Source: Basidiobolus meristosporus CBS 931.73
Taxonomy: Eukaryota > Basidiobolomycota > Basidiobolomycetes > Basidiobolales > Basidiobolaceae
DNA length: 42,268 nt
Reading direction: 5' to 3'
Assembly: GCA_002104905.1 (NCBI GenBank)
Contig: MCFE01000719.1
Span: 1 to 42,268, forward strand
Shown here: positions 10,758 through 19,325 of the stretch, in pieces
Layout of the letters: the number at the start of each line of letters is the position of its first letter
How positions within the stretch are numbered: position 1 is the stretch's first letter
Notes under the pieces: generated by a model
The model's input: the letters and a program-made list of their open reading frames with translations, nothing else
Told to the model about the DNA's origin: nothing
The model's database searches: none
Translations under genes and position numbers: made by a program

Positions 10758-11101
10758 GTAAAAACTTGTAATTCCACCTAAATATTCACCTAGCTTAGTC
10801 ACTTAGATTATTACATTCAAGTCCTAGAGAATACTGACCAAAATCCTTGTTGGGATTCACTTAAGTTATTTTCACCAAAATATCAGGTATCCAGACCATG
10901 AAAATTCTCAAAGTTGTCCAAACAGCCCCAAGCTTTGCACACATGTTCTTGGGACCTTCCTAAGCCTACTCAACATGTCTGTTATGCCAAGGCCATGTAG
11001 AAGTATAAATACTACTTTTACATTCAATTAATTGTAAAGTGAAAACCACATTATCTACTTATTCTCCCTGTACTTCCAACATCTCCAAGCCTCATACAAC
11101 A
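10758..11101 (+). repeat. LTR-B, plus orientation, 5' end slightly truncated
   Basis: This matches LTR-B from ACTTGTAATTCCACC to the terminal CATACAACA at 11101. The first bases are merged with the preceding minus-strand fragment. A TATA dyad is near 11002. No coding sequence is attached on either side, so it is probably a solo LTR with a damaged border. Confidence 0.75.
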
Positions 11102-11243
11102 CTTGGTATATGATATATTGGTGAGAGTGTTACTAGTAAGCTCTGACAAGGTATTTGGTCAGGCTTCTCTAAGATCTGTCAGCAGTGATACAAGCAACCA
11201 AGTCAGGTGAATTTGTAGTTGTGATCACAAAGTTTATAAGACA
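11102..11243 (-). repeat. 3' LTR-B fragment of an older minus-strand copia
   Basis: The segment from about 11128 to 11243 matches one end of the minus-strand LTR-B and finishes TTTATAAGACA at 11243. It is followed, in minus orientation upstream, by a GAGTGGG purine tract and the end of RNase H at 11244-11369. It is therefore the 3' LTR of the element into which 11370-16045 was inserted. Confidence 0.65.
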
Positions 11244-11369
11244 CCCACTCAACTAAATATTTGCATGAGTTAGTCCTAACTGTGATCCAAATATTCCAAT
11301 TGATTTCTGGTTAATGTTTAATGATTATGGCGGCAATCAAATCATTTGTGGGACAGTAAACTAAGGTAC
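11244..11369 (-). pseudogene. RNase H C-terminal tail of the invaded older copia
   Basis: The minus strand reads a decayed version of the pol end seen at 9880-10010 (a YCPTND-like block against YCPSDE elsewhere) and then the purine tract. Its upstream continuation resumes at 16046 with the same GGTAC. The two parts together show a single RNase H region split by the 4.7-kb insertion. Confidence 0.75.
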
Positions 11370-11718
11370 TGTTGTAAGAGTCTTGGAGATATTGGAAGTG
11401 ATTGGAAGGACAAGTAGATTAAATGGTTTTCACTTAATGATTTATTGAATGTAAAAGTAGAATTTATACTTTGACATGATCTTGGCACTACAAGCATCTA
11501 GAATAGGTTAAGGAAATTCCTAAGAACATGTGTGCAAAGTTTGGGGCTGTTTGAACAACTTTGAATATTTTCATGTTCTGGGTACCTCTTATTTTGGTGA
11601 AAGTATTCTAAGTAAATCCCAACAAGGAGTTTGGTCAGTATGCTCTAGGATTTGAAGGCAATGATCTAAGTGACTAAGTTGGGTGAATATATAGGTGGAA
11701 TTGCAAATTTTTACAACA
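11370..11718 (-). repeat. LTR-B, 3' LTR of the complete copia
   Basis: 349 bp. On the plus strand it reads TGTTGTAAGAGTCTTGGAG at 11370 to TTTTTACAACA at 11718. It pairs with 15698-16045 but is visibly diverged from it at many sites, so the insertion is not recent. Confidence 0.93.
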
Positions 11719-12380
11719 TTTGCACTCAACTAAATGCTCATACTGACTAGTCCTAATTTTGACTTAAGATATTCAAACTTGTCTCTAGCTAATAGTTTTG
11801 AAATATATCTGCAATCAATTCATCTGAATGACAGTAATCTAAGCTAACTAAATTATTCTCTATAGCTTCACATATGAAATGATGTCTAATATTTATGTGC
11901 TTAGTTCTAGCATGAAAAGTTGGATTTCTACTCCATTGTATACATCTTTGACAGTCATGAAATACAGCTATAGGCATTTTTTGACATAGGCCCAAGTCTG
12001 TAAAAGCTTTCTTAGCCACATTGCTTCTTTTGTAGCTTGACAGGCAGCCATATACTCTGCCTCTGTGGTAGAAAGTGCTACAGTTGGTTGCTTTCTTGAA
12101 TTCCATGAAATTCCTCCTTTACAGAGAAGAAAAATGTATCCTGTGGTGGGTCTTCTGTCTTCCAATGTTTGTCCCAAATTGGCAACAGAGTATCCCACAG
12201 GATCCTGGTCTGAATTCTTATAAGTGTATCTTAACCAGATTTCAACAGTTCTTTTAGGTATCTAAAAATCCACTAAACTGCTGCAAAATGATCAGTTCCA
12301 TAGTTCTGATTATGTTGGCCAACAACTCCAACTGAATATGAGATATCTGCACATGTGCCAAGCATGATTTACATCAGACT
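11719..12380 (-). pseudogene. Copia RNase H region
   Basis: On the minus strand, 11968-12198 reads an RNase H core with TTEAEYMAACQATKEAMWLR preceded by GYIFLLCKGGISWNSRKQPT. RNase H degrades the RNA strand of the RNA-DNA hybrid during reverse transcription. The C-terminal part continues in another frame (11789-12106). The acidic catalytic residues around TEAEY are visible, but the frame is interrupted upstream and downstream. Confidence 0.85.
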
Positions 12381-13330
12381 GTCAACCATAAATTGATAAG
12401 GAAAGTCAGCACTTTCAGATGGCACCAAGCACTCTTAATTTGGTGGAGTTTTGACCAAGTTAAAGTTTGTCTTGATTGGGGTAGCTGTCAGTTTACAGTC
12501 TTCCATTTTGTACTTCTTTAGTATATCTTGAATATACTTGGATTGGCTTAGGGTATTAGTCTGGGTACTTCTGTTTATGGAGAACTTAATCCCAACATAA
12601 TAACTGAGTACTCCTAGATTGGACATCTTGAACTCCTTGGATAGGCTGATTTAAGTCTCTTCCGATGTTACTAGATTAATGGCAGCTATAATAAGATCAT
12701 CCACATATAGAGCTAATAGAACTGGATTTGCTCTATCTGGCTTATAGTGAGTACTATAGTCAGCATTACTCCTTTTGAAACTCAGCAAATCCAATAAGAA
12801 TATATCTTGCAATTCCAGGCTCTTGGTGATTGTTTGAGACCATATAGAGATTTTTTAAGCTTGCAGACCAAAGGGGGGTTACCTTGGTCTATAAACCCAT
12901 CAGGCTGGTCCATATACACATCCTCATCAAGTTCTCCATTCAAAAATGCAGCTTTTACATCCATTTGATGAATAAAAAACTTATATTTGGCTGCAAAAGC
13001 CAATACCAATCTGATGGAATTAAACGTGGCTACTGGTGCAAAGGTCTCATTATAGTCAGGTCCTTTTGCCTGAGAGTATCCTTTGGCCACAAGTCTTGCT
13101 TTGTATCTTTCCACAAGCCATGAGCCTTGTATTTTGTCTTATAGACCCATCTGCATCCTACTGACTTTTGACTGATTGGTAATTTGACCAAGTCACAGGT
13201 TTGATTTTCCATCAGGGCCTGATACTCCTCAGTCATTGCAGATCTCCAAAACTTTGTCTGAGGGCTATTTAGGGCCTCTTTTACATTCTGGGGCTCATCA
13301 ATATGGACTGAACAGGCATAGGCTAAGTTT
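12381..13330 (-). pseudogene. Copia reverse transcriptase region
   Basis: The minus strand carries the RVT_2-type RT of copia: 13030-13236 ([20 protein letters not shown], then a WVYKTKYKA block), 12782-13114 ([48 protein letters not shown]) and a YVDD block near 12700 (LYVDDLIIAA). Then 12435-12626 reads the connection region. Three or more frameshifts break it. QMDVKAAFLNG and YVDD hold the catalytic aspartates, which are retained. Confidence 0.9.
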
Positions 13331-14440
13331 GTACCCTCATTGATATAGTAATTTGGGCTATTTCTTGTCTAGTTGAATCTTGCGGCATTTGATACTGGAA
13401 TGAGCACTTCTGGGATGTTCCTGGTCACTGATTCAGATGGCACCACAATTGTAGAGTCCTCTGGGGTGAACAAGTTCTCATTGTTTTGCTCTGATTCAAT
13501 CCTGACTATTAATGGACTTAAGATCAAATTTTCGTCATAATATGATGTCATTTATTGTGCAAATTCTGAATTTCCATCAAGCCATACATCCCTGGACATG
13601 ATCAGCTTCTTTGCTTTGATATTGGACAGTCTGTGTGCCTTACTCTCATTGCAGTAGCCCAAAAATATGCATTTTACACTTATTGGCTTAAATTTTGACT
13701 GCTCTCCAGGCAGTTTCTTGGCATATGCTGTACACCCAAGTATTTGTAGATGTTCTGCACTTGGTCTGTGCCCATACCATGCTTCAAGGGAGTAGAACCA
13801 CAAAGTATTCTGTTGTAACTCCTATCTTTAAGGCATACAGCAGTGGCAACTGATTCCGCCCAAAAATCATAGGATCATTTTTGATCATGGATCATAGATC
13901 TTGCCATATCATTTATTGATCTGTTAGCACATTCTGCTACTCCATTTTGCTGTGGGGAGTATGATACAGTAGTCTCTTGCTTTATCCCATGAATTTTGCA
14001 GAAGTGGATGAAGAGTTCTGAGGTATATTCTCCACCATTGTAAGAGTTTACTTTCTTGATTTTTTCACCAGTTTCTCTCTCCACCATGGCTTTAAACTCC
14101 CTGAGCTTAGACAGAGCTTCTTCCTTTCTCTCCATAAAGTAAGCCCACATGTATCTTGTATAATAATCAATAAAAGTAATTAACCACTTCATCCCACCTA
14201 AGGATAAATTTTGCATAGGTCCTCACAGATCTGAGTGAATTTGATCTAATTCTTTCTTAGTTTTGATTAACCCAGAGCTCTTGAATGGTTGCCTGGCTTG
14301 TTTACTATATATGCAGGCTTCACAGTGCTCCAAATTAGCTGGGGGATCAATTTTTACTCCAGAAATTAGCTGATCTTTGATCATTTTGCACAAATAATCA
14401 AAATTGATTTGTCCATATCTCCTGTGCCAAAGCATTGGTA
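13331..14440 (-). pseudogene. Copia integrase region
   Basis: On the minus strand, 14223-14435 is the pre-integrase zinc region (LWHRRYGQINFDYL..CEACIYSKQ), with the second histidine of the usual HxRxGH replaced (RRYGQ). 13875-14216 is the rve core: ITFIDYYTRY (first Asp), VNSYNGGEYTS and QNGVAECANRS (Glu). The second catalytic Asp, normally in SDNGGEY, is Tyr here, so the integrase would be inactive even with an open frame. The copy at 7931-8119 retains YDNGG. The variable C-terminal part lies at 13369-13803. Confidence 0.88.
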
Positions 14441-15697
14441 TTTATTCATTCAAGTTACTTATGTGGGCTTTCAAATGTGATTGAATATAAGTCAGCTTGT
14501 ATAGACTCTGATCTCTAATACCCAAAGCAATATGGGCACCATTTTGATCAGTGATCCTGCATCCAGAATTGTCAAGGCTGAAACTGAGTCCTTGTGCAGT
14601 GGCCTTGCTTACAGATAGTAGGTTCTTGGCTATTTCTGGTACATAGAGTACTTCTTTAAAGGTCACTGTATGGTTTCCTTCACTGCTTCTAAGGTTTACT
14701 TGGATAGTTCCTTCTCCCACTGCATCAAGTGCTCAATTGTCACCCATGAAAACCTTCTTAACTGAATTTCTTGATATTGAGTAAAAAGTTCTTTTTGGTG
14801 CGTAAAGTGTTGAGATGCCCCAGAGTCAATGTACCACATCTGAGGATACTTGTTTGTGGTCATATTTAGTGCAGATATGAATAGTTTATCTTCAGCTGTT
14901 GTAGCACTTGCTTATACAGGCTTCTTTTGCTGATTATCTCTCTTTTTGAGATACCGGTCTGATGTATGTTCTCTCCTTTTGCAGTAGTTGCAAAACAGGT
15001 TGCTATTGCCTTTTTAAGGTCTTGAGTACCTCCTTTGTTGGTTAGCAATGCTTGTTAAAGCAACTTCTTCTTCCTTCTAATTAGCACTTGATTTTCTTAA
15101 TTCTTCATCCAGGAGCCTTCCATATATGTAATTTAATGTCAAATCTTCAGTTCTGGACTCTAGGGCTGATACAAGGCCCTGAAACCTGTGTGTCAGGCTA
15201 TTCAGGATGGTTACTATCACATCCTCATCAGTAGTTGGAAGTCCTGCAGATTCCATCTTATCTACCAGCAGGGTAATTCTGTTAATTAGATTTTTCATTT
15301 CTTCTCCTGGCTGCATCTTTGAAGTAAGAAGTCTTTGCCTCAGATACATTTTCTTAGCAGCTGAACATGACTGGTAGGTGTCTTCTAATGACTTCCAGGC
15401 ATTATTTGTTGTTTTTGCTCTTGAGCATTGAATTAGCAATTTGTCCTTGACATTACGGCAAATGCAGTTAAAGGCACTTTGTTCTTTCTTCTGGTACTGT
15501 AAGGCTTCCTCTCCATGTTTTTAGGAGGGCATTCTTCTCCCATGAGAATATCCCAAAGGCCTCTTTCTTGTAGCAGCATCTTCATCTTTGCCTTCAACAC
15601 TTGGTAGTTAGATCCATCCAACTTTTCAGCAGAGGGAAAAATTCCAGTAATAGCAGTAGTAGATATTGTAGAGAGTGACAGCTTGGGGCTCATAATC
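14441..15697 (-). pseudogene. Copia gag and protease region
   Basis: The minus strand reads gag in 15433-15816 (LDGSNYQVLKAKMKMLLQER, GLWDILMG) and 15077-15439 (NAWKSLEDTYQSCSAAKKMY, DEELRKSSAN), matching the copia gag capsid domain family. The zinc knuckle region near 14960-15000 has decayed. Protease WYIDSGASQHF lies near 14840 and its C-terminal continuation at 14442-14720 (EVLYVPEIAKNLLSVSKAT). The last frame upstream begins inside the LTR and carries the priming site, so the start of gag is not defined. Confidence 0.88.
15680..15697 (-). other. Primer-binding site of the complete copia
   Basis: On the minus strand directly after the 5' LTR is GATTATGAGCCCCAAGCT. TTATGAGCCC is complementary to the 3' end of a 5' half of initiator-Met tRNA. 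The site is conserved at 2813, at 17478 and (mutated) at 1511 and 8838. Confidence 0.7.
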
Positions 15698-16045
15698 TGT
15701 TGTAAGAGTCTTGGAGATATTGGAAGTGTTTTGGATGACAAGTAGATTATGTGGTTTTCACTCAATGATGTATTGAATGTAAAAGTAGTATTTATACCTT
15801 TACACAATCTTGGCATTAAAATATGTAGAATAGGCTAAGGAATATCCCATGAACATGTGTGCAAAGTTTGGGGGCTTTTGGACAACTTTGAGAATTCTCA
15901 TGTTCTAGGTACCTGGTATTTTGGTGAAAATTTTCTAAGTAAATCCTAACAAGGAACTTGGTCAGTATTCTCTAGGATTTCCAGGTAATGATCTAAGTGA
16001 CTATGTTAGGTGAATATTTTGGTGGAATCACAATTTTTTACAACA
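15698..16045 (-). repeat. LTR-B, 5' LTR of the complete copia
   Basis: 348 bp, on the plus strand TGTTGTAAGAGTCTTGGAG at 15698 to TTTTACAACA at 16045, followed by the target duplicate GGTAC. The TATA dyad is near 15776-15805, slightly decayed. Confidence 0.93.
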
Positions 16046-16198
16046 GGTACTGCAGTTATTCTCTATGGCTACCCATATGAAATGATGTCTAATATATATA
16101 TATATATGCACAGTTCTAGCTTGAAAAGCTGGATATCTATCTGATAGTATGTATTCTTGATTATCTGAGAGTACTGTAGTATGGGTCATTGAATTTTA
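16046..16198 (-). pseudogene. RNase H fragment, upstream part of the invaded older copia
   Basis: From the GGTAC duplicate onward the sequence matches the RNase H region at 11840-11990 (the ACATATGAAATGATGTCTAA block and the following GAAAAGCTGGAT block). It continues the tail at 11244-11369. It contains an (AT)n run at 16091-16107 where other copies have only ATATTTATG. Confidence 0.7.
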
Positions 16199-16398
16199 CA
16201 ACAGAAATTACAAAATATGCAGCATTGAAAACCTATCAGCATTTATCTGAGACTAATCAATTGGTACTCTGATCAAGTCCTAAGCATGTTTTTCTGCAGC
16301 TGCTACAGGTCTCCAGACCTTTTTCTAGGGGCTAATTTAGGCCTATTTTGCTGTCCCAGATGCATTGTTGTTGACTAGATAGATCTAGGCCAAGCTTA
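16199..16398 (-). pseudogene. Copia pol linker fragment (integrase-RT junction)
   Basis: It is about 195 bp homologous to 23332-23527. On the minus strand it corresponds to the region between integrase and RT, where other copies read EFWRSAM..WDL. It begins immediately after a TTTTACAACA LTR end, exactly as the copy at 23332 does, and stops where an LTR-B starts at 16399. Diverged from the main family, probably another subfamily. Confidence 0.5.
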
Positions 16399-16552
16399 TG
16401 TTGTAAGAGTCTTGATGATTTTGGAAGTGATTGGGAGGACATGGAGATTTGTGGTTTTCACTTAATGATTTATTCAATGTAAAAGTAGTACTTATAGTTT
16501 TACATTGCCTTGGCATAACAATAATGTAGAGTATGTGCTGGAAGGTCTCAAG
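16399..16552 (-). repeat. LTR-B fragment, minus orientation
   Basis: Starts TGTTGTAAGAGTCTTGATG on the plus strand and matches LTR-B for about 150 bp, including the TATA dyad (GTAAAAGTAG near 16480). It is then cut by an LTR-C beginning at 16553. Confidence 0.75.
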
Positions 16553-16777
16553 TGTTACAATATTCAGAGGTATATTGGAAGTGATGTGGTGAACTACAGG
16601 ACTTCCATATTCTTCACTTGAATATTTATTAATCAAAAGTATGGTGTTTGCAACTTTGATAACAATAGACAAATAACTGTGTAGAGACTACTGAGGAAGG
16701 CCCCAGGAATATGTGTGCAAAACTTGGTGTCTTTTGGACAATTTTGAGAAAGATCACAGTAAAGGTACCTTACAATT
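16553..16777 (-). repeat. LTR-C fragment, minus orientation
   Basis: Matches LTR-C from its TGTTACAATATTC end to the AAAGGTACC block, then is truncated. The rest of this LTR is missing at the junction with the plus-strand LTR-B near 16778. Confidence 0.7.
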
Positions 16778-17477
16778 ATTATAAAATCTGGCAATACAAC
16801 CTAAATATTCACCAAGCTCAGTCACTTAGATCAGTACCTACAAATCTTAGAGAGCACTGACCAAGTTCCTTGCTGGGATCTATCTAGAATATTTTATCAA
16901 AATATCAGGTATGCAGAACATAAAAATTCTCAAGTTGTCCAAATAGCCCCAAACTTTGTGTTGTTATTATTAAGTTGTCACCAAAATATTCATGCTAACT
17001 TAATCACATAAATCTTATTCTTTGATTAGCATTATGTCCTGACCAAACTCCTTGTTTGGATCTACTTAGAATATTTTCACTAAAATATCAGGTACCCAGA
17101 TTACAATATTTCTCAAAGTTGTCCAAAAGCCCCCAAACTTTGCACACATATTCTTGGGACCTTTCTCACCAAGCTCTACATATTTGTTTGCTCTACTTTA
17201 TTGAAAGTATAAATACCGTACTTTTGAACAATAAATATACATGTGAATAACATGTAAATCATCTAGTTCTCTCAATCACTGCCAATACTTCTCATAATAT
17301 TGCAAGACTTTGCACACATGTTTTTGGGACCTTCCTAAACATATTCTGTGTGTTTACTATGCCAAGACCATGCTTAACTATATAACCTACTTTTACGTTC
17401 AATAAACTATTGTGTGAAAACCACATAATCTCTTTTTCCTCCCAATCACTTCTGGTATCTTCAAGACTCTTACAATG
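16778..17477 (+). repeat. LTR-B (5' LTR of the 16.8-21.9 kb copia), split by a solo LTR-C
   Basis: Plus-strand LTR-B sequence occupies 16778-16958 and 17308-17477, ending TCTTACAATG instead of ACAACA. The two halves join in the CTTTGCACACATG block and are separated by LTR-C 16959-17307. The primer-binding site follows, so this is the 5' LTR of the plus-strand copia. Confidence 0.85.
16959..17307 (+). repeat. Solo LTR-C with target duplication CTTTG
   Basis: 349 bp from TGTTGTTATTATTAAG to ATATTGCAAGA. The bases CTTTG occur on both sides (16954-16958 and 17308-17312), a 5-bp target duplication. No internal sequence remains, as expected after recombination between the two LTRs of an element. 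It is younger than the LTR-B it interrupts. Confidence 0.92.
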
Positions 17478-17496
17478 TGTTATGAGCCACAAGCTG
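17478..17496 (+). other. Primer-binding site, plus-strand copia
   Basis: TGTTATGAGCCACAAGCTG follows the LTR and matches the half-tRNA initiator-Met site with one change in the GCCCC block (GCCAC). Confidence 0.65.
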
Positions 17497-18496
17497 TCAC
17501 TCTCTGCAATATCCAATACTGCTATTGCTAAAATCTTTCTCTCTGCTGAATAGTTGTATGGATCTAGCTACCAAGTGTTCAAGGTAAAGAGGAAGATGCT
17601 GCCACATGAATATGGCTAGTGGGATATTGCTATGGGAGAAGAATGCCCTACAAAAAATGTAGGAGAAAAGGCCTTATGGACCAGAAGAAAGATTACAGTG
17701 CCATTAACTGCATTTGCCTTGGTGCTAAAGATAAATTGCTAATTCAATGCTTAAGATCAAAAATGGCAGAGAATGCCTGGAAGGCATTGAAAGATACACA
17801 CCAGTCATGTTCATCTGCTAAGAAAATGTGCCTTAGAAGAAGATTCCTGACTACATAGGTGCATCCATGAGAAGAAATGGAAAATCCAATCAGCAGTATT
17901 ACCCTGCTGGTTGATGAGATGGAATATGTTAGCATACCAACTACTGATGAGGATATAATAGTTACTACACTGAAGAGCCAGACAGACAAGCTCCAGGGCC
18001 TTGTATCAGCTGTAGAGTCCAGAACTGAAGTTTTGGCCTTAAGTTTTGTATATGGAAGGCTCCTGGATGAAGAATTAAGAAAATCAAGTGCAAGCCAGAG
18101 GGAAGAAGAAAATGCTTAAATTAACAATGATAACCAACTAAGAAGGTATCAAAGACCTTTTAAAGGTAATAGTAACATGATTTGCCACTAATGCAAAAGG
18201 AAAGGAAACACATCAAACCAGTGCCTCAGAAAGAGAGATAGCAAAAAAAGCCTGAATATGGACATATTGCAACAACTGAAGATAGGCTATTCATATCTGC
18301 TCTATAAATGACCACAAACAAGAGTTCTCAGATGTGGTATATTGACTCTGGAGCATCTCAACACTTTACACACCAAAAAGAAATTCTAATTAAGAAAGTT
18401 TCATGGATGACAATAGAACACTTGATGCAGTGGGAGAAGGAACTATCCAACCAAACCTTAGAAGCAGTCAAGGAAGCCACACACCTATCTTCAAAG
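17497..18496 (+). pseudogene. Copia gag and protease, first part of the 16.8-21.9 kb element
   Basis: Plus-strand frames read gag (17619-17858, 17877-18119, with DEELRKSSASQREEE), a degraded zinc knuckle near 18170-18230 (its first cysteine pair is lost) and protease WYIDSGASQHFTHQKE (18338-18385). Gag has several stops. The protease frame runs into the solo LTR inserted at 18497. Downstream it resumes at 18787 with the KEVLYGSEIAKN block. Confidence 0.87.
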
Positions 18497-18781
18497 TGTT
18501 GTAAAAATTTGTATTTCCACCTAAATATTCACCTAACTTAGTCACTTAGATCATTACCTTCAAATCCTAGAGAATACTGACCAAATTCCTTGTCGGGATT
18601 TACTTAGAATATTTTCACCAAAATACCAGGTACCCAGAACATGAAAATTCTCAAAGTTGTCCAAACAGCCCCAAACTTTGCACACATGTTCTTGGGACCT
18701 TCCTTAACCTATTCTACGTGTTTGTAATGCCAAGACCAGGTAAAAGTATATACTTCCAATATCTCCAAGACTCTTACAACA
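18497..18781 (+). repeat. Solo LTR-B with target duplication CAAAG, internally shortened
   Basis: 285 bp from TGTTGTAAAAATTTG to CTCTTACAACA, flanked by CAAAG at 18492-18496 and 18782-18786. About 63 bp are missing after GTAAAAGTATA, removing the second arm of the TATA dyad and the AATAAA. It interrupts the protease-integrase region of the host copia. Confidence 0.92.
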
Positions 18782-19078
18782 CAAAGAAGTACTCTATGGA
18801 TCAGAAATAGCCAAGAACCCATTATCTACAAGCAAGGCCACCACAGAAGGACTCAGCTTCAGCTGAATAATTCTTGATGCAGGATTACTGACCATAATGG
18901 CGCCCCTATTGCTTTGGGCATCAGAGATCAGAATCTACACAAGCTGGATTGTAGTCCATCATATCTGGATGTTGATTTTTGAAACTCAAGTGGAAAACAC
19001 CAATGCTTTGGTATAGGAGATGTGGACACATAAGTTTTGATTATTTGTGCAATTGATCAAAGATCTGCCAAGGGTGGA
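18782..19078 (+). pseudogene. Copia pre-integrase region, interrupted
   Basis: Continues the host copia after the CAAAG duplicate: a KEVLYGSEIAKN-like protease tail, then a decayed pre-integrase block (an RRCGHISFDYL-like region near 19010-19060) matching 14223-14435 on the other strand. It stops near 19078, where an LTR-B fragment begins, so the first half of integrase is missing. Confidence 0.75.
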
Positions 19079-19325
19079 ATTTCCTTTGAATATTTTCATC
19101 AAAATATCAGGTACCAAAAATGTTAAAATTCTTGAAGTTGTCCTAACAGCCTCAAATTTTACATACATGCACTTGGGGCCTTCATAAACCTATTCTAAAT
19201 GCTTTTTATGCCAAGACCATGTAAAAGTAGAGTACTACCTTTACTCTCATTAAATCATTAAGTGAAATCCACACAATCTACTTGTTCTCCCATATACTCT
19301 GAATATTTCCAAGACTCTTACAACA
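19079..19325 (+). repeat. LTR-B fragment (5' truncated)
   Basis: Matches the last 247 bp of LTR-B, from the GAATATTTTCATCAAAATATC block to CTCTTACAACA. The first 100 bp and any duplication are missing. It lies exactly where integrase core sequence is absent, so deletion probably accompanied this event. Confidence 0.8.

Larger units (their letters stand above)
11370..16045 (-). mobile_element. Complete-structure Ty1/copia retrotransposon (LTR-B family)
   Basis: The element has LTRs at 11370-11718 and 15698-16045 and a perfect 5-bp target duplication GGTAC (11365-11369 and 16046-16050). Read on the minus strand: LTR, primer-binding site, gag, protease, integrase, RT, RNase H, purine tract, LTR. 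Protease-integrase-RT-RNase H is the Pseudoviridae (Ty1/copia) order. The 4,676-bp length is normal for the superfamily. The coding frame is broken many times, so it is not autonomous now. CpG is almost absent (about seven by eye). The flanks are RNase H of an older copy. Confidence 0.93.
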
